The position numbers and the translations under genes are program-made. A DNA stretch of 64,000 bases from Syntrophobacteraceae bacterium (GTDB lineage Bacteria; Desulfobacterota; Syntrophobacteria; Syntrophobacterales; Syntrophobacteraceae): NCBI GenBank assembly GCA_025453975.1, contig JALOPI010000006.1, positions 29,409 through 93,408 of the forward strand, written 5' to 3'. Numbering within the stretch: position 1 is the stretch's first letter; each line of letters begins with the position of its first letter. Below are positions 35,833-43,472 of this stretch, piece by piece. A model generated the notes under the pieces. It made no database searches. It was not told where the DNA came from and saw only the letters and a program-made list of their open reading frames with translations.

Positions 35833-36285
35833 TCAGTGGACCCCGGGTCCCAGGGCGACGTAGTCTCCCTCGAGGATGCCGGCTTTCTGTCCTTCGGAAT
35901 AGAGCATGACGTTCACGGGGATGCGCGCCCGATTTCTTCGCTTGAGCATCCTGACAAATTTCTGCCACTCCGTTGAATCCCCAACGGACGACAGGGCGGT
36001 GAACTCACCCGGTATGGGGCGCTCATAGCTTATGGTGTTCCTTTGGATCACCACACTGCTCTCGATACCCTCCGCCCGCAGGCGGAAGAAGACCAGGGCC
36101 CATCCGGCCAGAATGGCCACGGCCGACATGCTTCCGCCGAAGACCGTGTCCCGGTGATTGATATTCGGACGAAGGGGTGCCGTGAGCCTGACCCCGTTCC
36201 AGTCGGCGTCGAGCACCTGAACCCCCATGGTCTTGGACAGAGGAATCTGCTCATACAGGTACGCTTCCAGTTCTTGGCAGTCCAT
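35833..36285 (-). CDS. YiiD C-terminal-type thioesterase-like (hotdog) protein
   Basis: This 150-aa hotdog-fold protein has the family segment NINHRDTVFGGSMSAVAILAGWAL and the strand IQRNTISYERPIPGEF. The HRDTVFGGS helix start corresponds to the putative thioesterase site of the YiiD_C domain. Here the domain stands alone, without the GNAT acetyltransferase found in YiiD. AAGGAGG is 5 nt before ATG 36285; upstream in-frame codons have no family character. The substrate is unknown. Confidence 0.85.
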   Translation of the reverse strand: MDCQELEAYLYEQIPLSKTMGVQVLDADWNGVRLTAPLRPNINHRDTVFGGSMSAVAILAGWALVFFRLRAEGIESSVVIQRNTISYERPIPGEFTALSSVGDSTEWQKFVRMLKRRNRARIPVNVMLYSEGQKAGILEGDYVALGPGVH

Positions 36286-36752
36286 TGATCCTCCTTGCTT
36301 CGGGGTGGCTCGGGGGCGACGGCCTCGCGGCCATTCGGCCGGGCAGAGGGTCCCCGCCGCTTTCGTCCGGGGCCATGAGGCCGGCCAGAAGCCTGGCCAT
36401 GAGTCGTGAGTACGGGAACAATGATTCACATGCCGGGATGCGGGGGGCGATGCCCACGCGGCTTGAGCGAAGCAATTCCGGGACCAAGTTCCTCCTCATT
36501 TCGGTCATCGGCCTCCAGGAGATCCCACTGGACCTGGAATGCGGTCAACCCGGTCCGGCCTGCACTCGAAGTTCGGAAGCCTTGATCCGAGGGGGGGGCG
36601 AGATATTCTGGCAGACATGAGGAGGGGTCATGCGGGCGGCTTCAGCCTTGAGGCAGCGTGCAGCGGTCACGTATCGGTTGTCAAATCAGGGGACCCCGTA
36701 TACCATCGCTGGAATCCTGGCGGCGTGAGTCGCTGTACGCCCGGAGGGAGAC
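36286..36752. other. Divergent gene-free interval
   Basis: This 467-bp gap lies between divergent thioesterase and PGA-hydrolase genes. A weak plus-strand promoter candidate is TTGTCA (36678-36683) and TATACC (36699-36704), but the spacing is only 15 bp. No RNA structure or extra gene was identified. Confidence 0.35.
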
Positions 36753-37481
36753 ATGCGGTACGCTCGGGGAGATGACTTGGACTCTATGGCAGATAGGTAC
36801 GGGAGCTATTCGCTCCTCCGGACCGCTGAGTGCGAAGGGACGGATTACCGGATCCAGTCGCGCCGCGGGGGATCGGGGGTGGCCGTGATGGCCATTCACG
36901 GCGGAGACATCGAGCCGGGAACCTCCGAAGTGGCGGTGGCCTTGGCCGCCGACTTTCACAGTCTATACCTGTTTGAGGGCGTGAAGCATCGGGGGAACCG
37001 CGCGCTCCACCTGGCCAGCACCCGCTTCGACGAGCCGAGGGGGCTCCATCTCGCCCTGGAATCCGAGATGGTGGTCACCGTGCACGGGTGCGCCGAAAAG
37101 GACGCCGTGGTGCTCGTGGGGGGGCTCGCCGCCCCGGTCGTCCGGCGGATACGGGACGCCCTCGATTGGGCGGGATTCTCAGTGGACACGCGGGATGGGC
37201 TCCAGGGCCTTCACCTACGCAATGTCTGTAACCTGGGGAAGAGCGGGGGCGGGGTTCAGGTGGAGCTGTCCTCGGGCCTGAGGCGGGCCATGTTCCAGGA
37301 TCTCACCCGTTCCGGGCGGGAGAGGACCACGGAGACCTTCCACCGTCTGGTGGCCGTCCTGGCGCCCCTACTCCCCCGCATGGAAGCCACTCATCACCCG
37401 GTAAGGCCTCGACGCAGGAATTGCCATGCTGACCCACACGTTCTGTCACCTGCAGGGTATCGGATCCCGGACGGAGCGTAG
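36753..37481 (+). CDS. Poly-gamma-glutamate hydrolase family protein (YjqB/PghP-like)
   Basis: This 242-aa protein of the PF05908 zinc-peptidase family cleaves gamma-glutamyl amide bonds in phage and bacterial relatives. Zinc ligand regions AIHGGDIEPGTSE and VTVHGCAEKD are present, with GLHLRNVCN towards the C-terminus. There is no signal peptide. GGAGGGAG precedes ATG 36753. The last 19 codons overlap the following gene by 56 bp in another frame; homology seems to end before the overlap (around LPRME), so the tail may be recently acquired. Confidence 0.85.
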   Translation: MRYARGDDLDSMADRYGSYSLLRTAECEGTDYRIQSRRGGSGVAVMAIHGGDIEPGTSEVAVALAADFHSLYLFEGVKHRGNRALHLASTRFDEPRGLHLALESEMVVTVHGCAEKDAVVLVGGLAAPVVRRIRDALDWAGFSVDTRDGLQGLHLRNVCNLGKSGGGVQVELSSGLRRAMFQDLTRSGRERTTETFHRLVAVLAPLLPRMEATHHPVRPRRRNCHADPHVLSPAGYRIPDGA

Positions 37482-38280
37482 GCTCTGGGATGCGGGCATC
37501 GTGAGCTGGGAGGACCTGCGGGCGGCCTCCCCTTCGGACACTCCCATGCCGGCCGGACGGCTCAGGCTGGCTCAGCTCCACCTCGAGGAATCCATCACCC
37601 AGCTCGCCGGGGGCAATCCGCTCCATTTCCAGCGGAGCCTTCCCTACGACCAGCAATGGCGGCTTTTTGCCGACTTTCGCCATCGAGCCGTATACCTGGA
37701 CATCGAGACCACCGGCCTGGGAGGCCCGTGGGATCACATCACCACCATCGCCTTGTACGACGGCCGCGGGATTTCCTGTTACGTGCATGACGACAATCTG
37801 CTTCAGTTTCGGGAGGACATCCTGCGGTATGGTCTCGTCGTCACCTACAACGGCAAGACCTTCGATCTGCCGTTCATCCGGCGGAGCCTCCACGCCCCCA
37901 TGGACCATGCCCATATCGATCTGCGATACCTGCTCAAAAGCCTGGGGTACCGGGGCGGGCTCAAAGGGTGCGAAAGGCAGCTGGGGATTCATCGGGACGA
38001 GCTGGATGGGGTGGACGGGCTCTTCGCCGTCCACCTGTGGCGGGAGTACCAGAGGACAGGGGACCGGCGTGCCCTGGAGACCCTGCTGGCCTACAATGTC
38101 CTGGACGTCGTGAACCTTGAGTCACTCATGGTGATGGCCTACAACGCCAGGCTCGATGGCACGCCCTTCCGCGAAGCCCACCGCCTCGATGCGCCGCCCA
38201 GACCGGACTTGCCATACCGGCCAGATGAGGGGACAATGGAAAGGGTCAGACAAGGACTGATGACCACTTCTTTTCGCTGA
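37426..38280 (+). CDS. DEDDy 3'-5' exonuclease-like protein (YprB/RNase_H_2 family)
   Basis: This 284-aa protein has an N-terminal helix-hairpin-helix (LQGIGSRTERRLWDAGI, about 9-25), probably for DNA binding. An RNase H-like exonuclease domain follows with all four acidic residues: LDIETTGL (Exo I), TYNGKTFDLPFI (Exo II) and YNVLDVVNLE (Exo III, DEDDy type with Tyr). It is therefore predicted to be catalytically competent on single-stranded nucleic acid. AGGA precedes ATG 37426 at 6 nt. It overlaps the PGA-hydrolase gene and is followed after 13 bp by the Memo/AMMECR1 fusion, so it belongs to the same transcript. Confidence 0.88.
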   Translation: MLTHTFCHLQGIGSRTERRLWDAGIVSWEDLRAASPSDTPMPAGRLRLAQLHLEESITQLAGGNPLHFQRSLPYDQQWRLFADFRHRAVYLDIETTGLGGPWDHITTIALYDGRGISCYVHDDNLLQFREDILRYGLVVTYNGKTFDLPFIRRSLHAPMDHAHIDLRYLLKSLGYRGGLKGCERQLGIHRDELDGVDGLFAVHLWREYQRTGDRRALETLLAYNVLDVVNLESLMVMAYNARLDGTPFREAHRLDAPPRPDLPYRPDEGTMERVRQGLMTTSFR

Positions 38281-38293
38281 GGGAGGGGATCCC

Positions 38294-39832
38294 ATGCCGC
38301 GAGCGGGCCTTAAAGCCTTTGGATCCTGGAGATGGCTGCCTTTCGTTCCGACCCTTCTCCTCCTGGTCCTGGTCCCGTCACCCCGGCACGGCGGCGGCTT
38401 CCAGACCGGGGCTCTGGCCGAGGAGATACGGGAGTCCGCCATCGCTGGGACCTGGTATCCGTCGTCGCCCGTTGAGCTGCGCCGGCAGGTCGCGGGTTTT
38501 CTGGACCAAGCTCCGGCTGCCCAGGCTTCGGGGCGCATCGTGGCGCTCGTGGCTCCCCACGCCGGCTACGCCTATTCGGGGCAGGTGGCTGCCCACGCCT
38601 ACAAGCAGATCACGTCGGAACGGGCATTCGATACGGTGGTCGTCATCGCTCCCAGCCACCGGATCCGCTTCAGCGGGGTGGCCGTTTACGACCGCGGCGG
38701 ATTTCGCACGCCCCTCGGGGTCGTGCCCCTGGACCGCGAGCTGATCGATGCCCTCAAAAAACGCGACCCTCGCATCCGTTACGTGCCCGAGGCTCACAGC
38801 CAGGAGCACGCGCTGGAGATCCAGCTCCCTTTTCTCCAGGTCCTTCTGCCGGCCGCCAAGCTGGTTCCGCTTCTTATGGGAGATCAGGATTGGGCGACCT
38901 GCCAGTGGCTGTCCGAAGCCATCGCCGAAACGGTCCGCGGGAAATCGGTCCTGGTGGTGGCGAGCACCGACCTGTCCCATTTTCATGCGGCCGAGGCGGC
39001 CCGAAGGCTGGACCATGGCGTGGTGGAGCGAGTCTCGGCCTTCGACCCCCAGGGCCTGAGCCGGGACCTGGGCTCGGGTCGATGCGAGGCCTGCGGGGGA
39101 GGCCCCCTGGTGGCCGCCATGCTCGCGGCCCGAAAGCTCGGGGCCGACCATGCCCGGGTGCTCGAATATGCGCACTCGGGCGATGTGACGGGAGAGCAGG
39201 GGCGGGTGGTCGGCTACATGGCGGCGGCGCTCTGGGCCGGGTCTGGCGGTGGGGACGGGAAGGAGCCCTCCCTGGACGGCCGGCCCGCCATCGCCTCGGG
39301 CCTGACCCCGGAGGAGAAGGGCGAGCTCCATCGCATGGCGCGGAAGAGCATCGAGGCGCACTTCAGGAGGGAGGATCCACCGCGGCTTCAGCTGGATTCA
39401 CCGAGGCTGAAGGAGCCGAGGGGCGCCTTCGTGACCCTGAAGAAACGAGGTGAGCTGCGGGGGTGCATCGGGCACATCGTGGCCACGGATCCCCTCGGCC
39501 AGACAGTATCCGAGATGGCCGCAGCCGCAGCCTTTCAGGATCCGAGGTTTCCCGCCCTGACAGAGGGCGAGCTCGGGGATCTCGAGATCGAGATCTCGGT
39601 CCTCACTCCGCTCCAGCGGATTCATCGCCCCGAGGAGATCACGGTGGGGGTCCACGGGATCTACCTGAAGCGGGGCGGGCGCTCGGGCCTGCTGCTGCCT
39701 CAGGTGGCCACGGAGCAGGGCTGGGATCGCACGGCGTTCCTGGAGGGTACCTGCCGCAAGGCCGGTCTCCCCGCCGACGCCTGGAAGGACCCGGAAACCG
39801 AGATTTACATCTTTTCGGCGGATGTATTCTGA
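38294..39832 (+). CDS. amrB: AmmeMemoRadiSam system fused proteins B (Memo) and A (AMMECR1)
   Basis: In this 512-aa fusion, residues about 45-315 are Memo-like (AGTWYPSSP, APHAGYAYSG, VIAPSHRI, ASTDLSHFH), with the histidines that bind metal in Memo. Residues about 335-512 are AMMECR1 (GAFVTLKKRGELRGCIGHI). The family is always linked to a dedicated radical SAM enzyme, but the reaction is unknown. Unusually, residues 15-28 form a hydrophobic segment (FVPTLLLLVLVPS) followed by a Gly-rich stretch, indicating export or membrane anchoring. GAGGGAGGGG precedes ATG 38294. The partner enzyme gene lies 2.35 kb further on, beyond an inserted restriction-modification island that begins at this gene's stop codon. 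Confidence 0.9.
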   Translation: MPRAGLKAFGSWRWLPFVPTLLLLVLVPSPRHGGGFQTGALAEEIRESAIAGTWYPSSPVELRRQVAGFLDQAPAAQASGRIVALVAPHAGYAYSGQVAAHAYKQITSERAFDTVVVIAPSHRIRFSGVAVYDRGGFRTPLGVVPLDRELIDALKKRDPRIRYVPEAHSQEHALEIQLPFLQVLLPAAKLVPLLMGDQDWATCQWLSEAIAETVRGKSVLVVASTDLSHFHAAEAARRLDHGVVERVSAFDPQGLSRDLGSGRCEACGGGPLVAAMLAARKLGADHARVLEYAHSGDVTGEQGRVVGYMAAALWAGSGGGDGKEPSLDGRPAIASGLTPEEKGELHRMARKSIEAHFRREDPPRLQLDSPRLKEPRGAFVTLKKRGELRGCIGHIVATDPLGQTVSEMAAAAAFQDPRFPALTEGELGDLEIEISVLTPLQRIHRPEEITVGVHGIYLKRGGRSGLLLPQVATEQGWDRTAFLEGTCRKAGLPADAWKDPETEIYIFSADVF

Positions 39833-39840
39833 AGCTCATC
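39832..39840. repeat. Left 9-bp direct repeat of the restriction-modification island
   Basis: The sequence AAGCTCATC here, sharing its first base with the stop codon of the Memo/AMMECR1 gene, recurs at 42183-42191 just before the radical SAM gene. Confidence 0.6.
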
Positions 39841-39845
39841 CCTTG

Positions 39846-40289
39846 ATGGGTCTCCGATACGCAAAGAGGCAAGCTGCCTTGGATACGCTTTCTGTTCAGG
39901 AAAGAAGTCATCGCATGTCCCTGGTGCGGGCAAAGGATACCTCGCCAGAGTTGTTCGTAAGGCGATTGGTGTATTCGTTGGGCTATCGATATCGCCTCCA
40001 TGCCGGCGACCTCCCGGGAAAACCGGATATTGTCTTCAGATCCCGAAGGAAAGCGATCTTTGTCCATGGCTGCTTCTGGCACAGGCACGAGGGCTGCCAC
40101 CTGGCGAGACTTCCAAAGTCGAAGCTCGAATTCTGGCTGCCGAAGCTCGATGGGAACAAGGAAAGGGATCAAGTTAGCCAAGCTGAGCTCACGGGCATGG
40201 GGTGGAAGTATTTGATCGTTTGGGAGTGTGAGTTGGCCCGTACGGGTTCATTGAAGCAGCAAATCCAGGAGTTCCTTGCGGAGGCCTGA
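39846..40289 (+). CDS. vsr: Very-short-patch-repair endonuclease Vsr
   Basis: Vsr nicks 5' of T in T:G mismatches arising from deamination of 5-methylcytosine, and usually accompanies a C5 methyltransferase. The 147-aa protein shows the N-terminal RSHRMSLVRAKDT segment, LPGKPDIVF with the catalytic Asp, VHGCFWHRHEGC zinc/catalytic motif, and WECELA near the C-terminus. ATG 39846 is chosen because the family N-terminus starts well before the next ATG at 39915, although neither has a clear ribosome binding site. It starts 13 nt after the preceding stop codon and is followed by the methyltransferase after 3 nt. Confidence 0.93.
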   Translation: MGLRYAKRQAALDTLSVQERSHRMSLVRAKDTSPELFVRRLVYSLGYRYRLHAGDLPGKPDIVFRSRRKAIFVHGCFWHRHEGCHLARLPKSKLEFWLPKLDGNKERDQVSQAELTGMGWKYLIVWECELARTGSLKQQIQEFLAEA

Positions 40290-40292
40290 GTC

Positions 40293-41498
40293 ATGAAATC
40301 GATCGAGCTTTTTGCGGGCGCTGGTGGGCTGGCACTCGGCTTGGGGTTGGCAGGTTTCGAGCACGACGCCGTGATTGAATTTGACAAATGGGCCTGCGAT
40401 ACCATCCGTGAGAACAAGGCATCCCGGTTTCCCTTGGTGAAGGACTGGGATGTCTTCGAGGAAGACGTCAGGACCTTTGATTTCACTGGATTCGTTAACC
40501 GCATAGACTTGGTTTCCGGAGGTCCGCCATGCCAACCGTTTTCCTTGGGCGGCAAGCACCGCGGCCATGGTGATCATCGGGACATGTTTCCAGCCGCGGT
40601 GCAAGTGGTTCGAACGCTGGCTCCAAAAGCTTTCTTGTTCGAGAACGTTAGGGGTATCACTAGAACAGCATTCGCCAACTACTTCCAGTACATAATCCTT
40701 CAGTTGGGCTATCCGGAAGTCACAAGGAAGTCGGATGAGGAATGGCCCGGTCATTTGGCTAGACTTGAACGACACAAGACTTCGGGCAAGGTGAACGGGC
40801 TCACGTACAATGTAGTCGCGCGAGTCTTGAATGCGGCGGATCACGGGGTGCCACAACAAAGGGAGCGCGTTTTTATCGTTGGCTTCAGGAGTGATCTCAA
40901 GAAAGAATGGAGTTTTCCAAAAGAAACGCATCAGTTAGATTCCCTCATCCATGACCAGTGGGTCACTGGCGAGTATTGGGAGCGACATGGTGTGCCACGC
41001 CGTGAGCGCCCTGCCATGCTCCCTCGCTTTACTGAAAGGTTCTTGAAAATGAGCCAGCTTTCCTTTTCCTATGTGAAGAAGCTCAAACCCTGGCTCACCG
41101 TCAGGGACGCTCTTCGCGGATTGCCCGAACCGGCCGGGCGTGAGATTCATGGTGGATTTCACAACCACGTTTATCAGCCTGGGGCTAGGGTGTATCCTGG
41201 GCATACCGGCAGCCCCCTTGACCTTCCCGCCAAGGCATTGAAGGCGGGAGACCATGGCGTACCAGGCGGCGAAAACATGATGGTCATGCCAGATGGCTCG
41301 GTACGCTATTTTACAGTGCGGGAATCAGCGCGACTTCAGACCTTTCCCGACGGTTTCAAGTTCCATGGCTCATGGAGCGAGACCATGAGGCAGCTTGGAA
41401 ACGCAGTCCCCGTGGCATTGGCCCAAAAAATCGCTGCCAGCATCGCCACTCAGCTTTTGTTGGAAGAAGAGAGCGCATTAAAGAGAAGCTTGAGTTGA
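40293..41498 (+). CDS. DNA (cytosine-5) methyltransferase
   Basis: This 401-aa type II C5-cytosine methyltransferase has motif I ELFAGAGGLALG, motif IV with catalytic Cys in GGPPCQPFS, motif VI ENVRG, motif VIII QQRERVFIVG, a target-recognition region (about 215-335), and motifs IX-X RESARLQTFPD and LGNAVPV. All catalytic motifs are intact. The Eco29kI-like endonuclease next to it suggests the same recognition site as that family (CCGCGG for Eco29kI), but that is inference. GGAGG is 8 nt before the ATG. Codon use is AT-richer than the flanking genes. Confidence 0.95.
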   Translation: MKSIELFAGAGGLALGLGLAGFEHDAVIEFDKWACDTIRENKASRFPLVKDWDVFEEDVRTFDFTGFVNRIDLVSGGPPCQPFSLGGKHRGHGDHRDMFPAAVQVVRTLAPKAFLFENVRGITRTAFANYFQYIILQLGYPEVTRKSDEEWPGHLARLERHKTSGKVNGLTYNVVARVLNAADHGVPQQRERVFIVGFRSDLKKEWSFPKETHQLDSLIHDQWVTGEYWERHGVPRRERPAMLPRFTERFLKMSQLSFSYVKKLKPWLTVRDALRGLPEPAGREIHGGFHNHVYQPGARVYPGHTGSPLDLPAKALKAGDHGVPGGENMMVMPDGSVRYFTVRESARLQTFPDGFKFHGSWSETMRQLGNAVPVALAQKIAASIATQLLLEEESALKRSLS

Positions 41499-41505
41499 CG
41501 ACGTC

Positions 41506-42136
41506 ATGACATCAGTTGTGCCCTACAATCCACTCGACAAGCACAATTTGGGAAAAAGCGTGGCGGATGCCCTGCTTGCCAGGGAGAAAGTCATGCTGGG
41601 CGGTATCGAACCGTTCATTGGCGCGGGTATCTACGCAATTTATTATGGAGGCTCGTTGATACCGTATCAGCCCATCTCCTCAAAAGCCGGCGAAACATCC
41701 CTCGAAGTACCCATCTATGTTGGAAAGGCAGTCCCGCCAGGTGCCCGAAAAGGAAGTGACGTTCTGAACGTCAAATCCCGGTCAAGCCCTTTTCAGACGA
41801 CTCAAGGAGCATGCGGACAGCATATTAGCGGCGAGCAACCTTTCACTGGACGACTTCCTCTGCCGCTACTTGATTGTGGACGACATTTGGATTCCTCTGG
41901 GAGAATCGCTTCTTATTGCCAGATTTTCCCCGATCTGGAACAAGCTGATCGACGGTTTCGGAAACCATGATCCCGGAGGCGGGCGTTACAAACAGGTGCG
42001 GTCGCGGTGGGATACCCTGCATCCGGGACGATCATGGGCGCTTAGATGCCAGGAACGACATGAGACCCAGGAACAAATCATTGAAGAGATGAGAGCCTAT
42101 TTTCTGACCGCGCCCAGCGCGGCGAACGGATCATAG
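41506..42136 (+). pseudogene. Eco29kI-like GIY-YIG restriction endonuclease, frameshifted
   Basis: The first frame (from ATG 41506) encodes the GIY-YIG half: GIYAIYYGG, then YVGKAVPPGARKG. The continuation lies in the +1 frame: GQALFRRLKEHADSI, LSLDDFLCRYLIVDDIWIPLGESLLI (catalytic Glu region) and a C-terminal HETQEQIIEEM, ending at 42136. The second frame opens only after a TGA at 41765-41767, so the shift lies between about 41768 and 41790 and equals one extra base. As written the gene would give a truncated 154-aa product without the catalytic Glu. It could be a genuine inactivation, a sequencing error or a programmed shift; no classic slippery heptamer with downstream structure is visible. 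The methyltransferase stop is 7 bp upstream. Confidence 0.85.
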
Positions 42137-42182
42137 TGCTTTTGTTGGGTGGGAAGATTTTGAGTGATCACTAACTCAGCAT

Positions 42183-42191
42183 AAGCTCATC
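42183..42191. repeat. Right 9-bp direct repeat of the restriction-modification island
   Basis: This is the second copy of AAGCTCATC, 12 nt ahead of the radical SAM start at 42204. The bases between the island genes and this repeat (42137-42182) contain no gene. Confidence 0.6.
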
Positions 42192-42203
42192 AGGCAATAA
42201 GAC

Positions 42204-43352
42204 ATGAATTCCATGGACAGACGTCGTTTTTTGCGGCAGTGCGGCCGCTGCGCTTTCTTTCTGGCCGGAGTCGGCATGGTCGAGGGCCTGGAATGGGCCG
42301 GGGGGGCCCTGGGCCAGGATCTCCGTAAGGGGCTCGTCCAGAGAAAGCTCTCTCCCTACTTCACTCCCCTGGGTGACGGGAGGGTGCGCTGCGAGCTCTG
42401 TCCCAGGCTCTGCGAGGTGGAAAAGGGGGAGCGGGGCGATTGCGGGGTGCGGGAGAACGTGGACGGTAAATACTATTCCCTCGTCTATGGCAACCCCTGC
42501 GCCGTCCACGTGGATCCCATCGAAAAAAAGCCCTTCTTCCACGTCCTGCCGGGCACGGCCTCCTATTCCATCGCCACCGCCGGGTGCAATCTCCATTGCA
42601 AGTTCTGTCAGAACTGGGCCATCTCCCAGGCCCGCCCCGAGGACACCTACAACCAGGACCTGCCCCCCTCGGAGGTGATCGCCCAGGCGAAAAGCCGCCA
42701 GTGCCGGTCCATCGCCTCCACCTACGTCGAGCCCACCATCTTCATGGAGTACATGCTGGACATCGGCAGACTCGCCAGGGGAGAGAAAATCCTCAAGGTG
42801 ATCCACTCCAACGGGTACATCAGCCCTGGTCCCCTCAAGGACCTCTGCCAGGTTCTGGACGCCGCGTGCATCGATCTCAAGGGATTCACCGAGGCCTATT
42901 ACCGCGATGTGACGGGAGGGACCCTGAAGCCCGTTCTCGAAACCCTCGTGCAGCTCAAGGCCGGCGGCGTGCACACGGAGCTGGTGAACCTCATCGTTCC
43001 CACCCGCAACGATTCCATGGACGAAATCAGGGCCATGTGCCGGTGGATCGGAATGGAGCTGGGTGCTGACGTGCCCCTCCATTTCTCCCGGTTTTACCCG
43101 ACCTACAAGCTCAGGAGCCTTCCGCCGACGCCCGTATCGACCCTCGAGGCCGCCTGGAAGACCGCCCGCGACGCGGGGCTGCATCACGTCTACATCGGAA
43201 ACATACCGGGGCACCCGGGGGAAAACACCTCCTGCCCCTCCTGCGGCAGGACGCTCATCCAGCGGAACGGCTATCAGGTGCTGCGGATGGATCTGGAGCA
43301 GGGGCGGTGCCGGTTCTGCAGCCAGCCCGTTCGAGGAATTTGGGCGGTCTGA
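42204..43352 (+). CDS. amrS: AmmeMemoRadiSam system radical SAM enzyme with twin-arginine signal
   Basis: In this 382-aa protein the radical SAM cluster motif is CNLHCKFC (Cys128, 132, 135). It is preceded by a family-specific cysteine cluster RCELCPRLCEVEKGERGDCGVREN and followed by a C-terminal CPSC/CRFC zinc-ribbon pair. It is the dedicated partner of the Memo/AMMECR1 fusion at 38294. Unlike most family members it begins with a twin-arginine-type leader: DRRRFLRQCGRCAFFLAGVGM (residues 5-25), then a candidate cleavage near AGGALGQ. That implies folding with its cluster in the cytoplasm before export. ATG 42213 is an alternative start. No strong ribosome binding site is seen, possibly because the island separated it from its normal leader. 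Confidence 0.92.
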   Translation: MNSMDRRRFLRQCGRCAFFLAGVGMVEGLEWAGGALGQDLRKGLVQRKLSPYFTPLGDGRVRCELCPRLCEVEKGERGDCGVRENVDGKYYSLVYGNPCAVHVDPIEKKPFFHVLPGTASYSIATAGCNLHCKFCQNWAISQARPEDTYNQDLPPSEVIAQAKSRQCRSIASTYVEPTIFMEYMLDIGRLARGEKILKVIHSNGYISPGPLKDLCQVLDAACIDLKGFTEAYYRDVTGGTLKPVLETLVQLKAGGVHTELVNLIVPTRNDSMDEIRAMCRWIGMELGADVPLHFSRFYPTYKLRSLPPTPVSTLEAAWKTARDAGLHHVYIGNIPGHPGENTSCPSCGRTLIQRNGYQVLRMDLEQGRCRFCSQPVRGIWAV

Positions 43353-43472
43353 CCCGCTGCCTGGCAATGCCATGGCCTTGGAATGCCATTCACTCCCGCG
43401 GGAGCCCCGGTCAGGGCTCAACGGGGCAATGACGGGGAGCGACTCCTTGCCATCGGGGATCATCAGGTCATC

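Larger units (their letters stand above)
39832..42191. mobile_element. Inserted restriction-modification island (vsr, C5 methyltransferase, Eco29kI-like endonuclease)
   Basis: Three tightly packed rightward genes of a type II restriction-modification system interrupt the AmmeMemoRadiSam operon. Their sequence is visibly less GC-rich and has more A/T-ending codons than both flanks. A 9-bp direct repeat bounds the island. Excising the island with one repeat copy leaves 20 nt between the Memo/AMMECR1 stop and the radical SAM ATG. No transposase, integrase or terminal inverted repeats are present, so the mechanism of entry is unknown (microhomology recombination or target duplication). Confidence 0.7.

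Noticed and set aside
41506..42136. Programmed frameshift in the Eco29kI-like gene
   Set aside because: No A-AAA-AAG or X-XXY-YYZ heptamer with downstream stem; a simple indel is more likely.
39832..42191. Insertion sequence or integron behind the restriction-modification island
   Set aside because: No transposase, integrase, attC site or terminal inverted repeats could be found.
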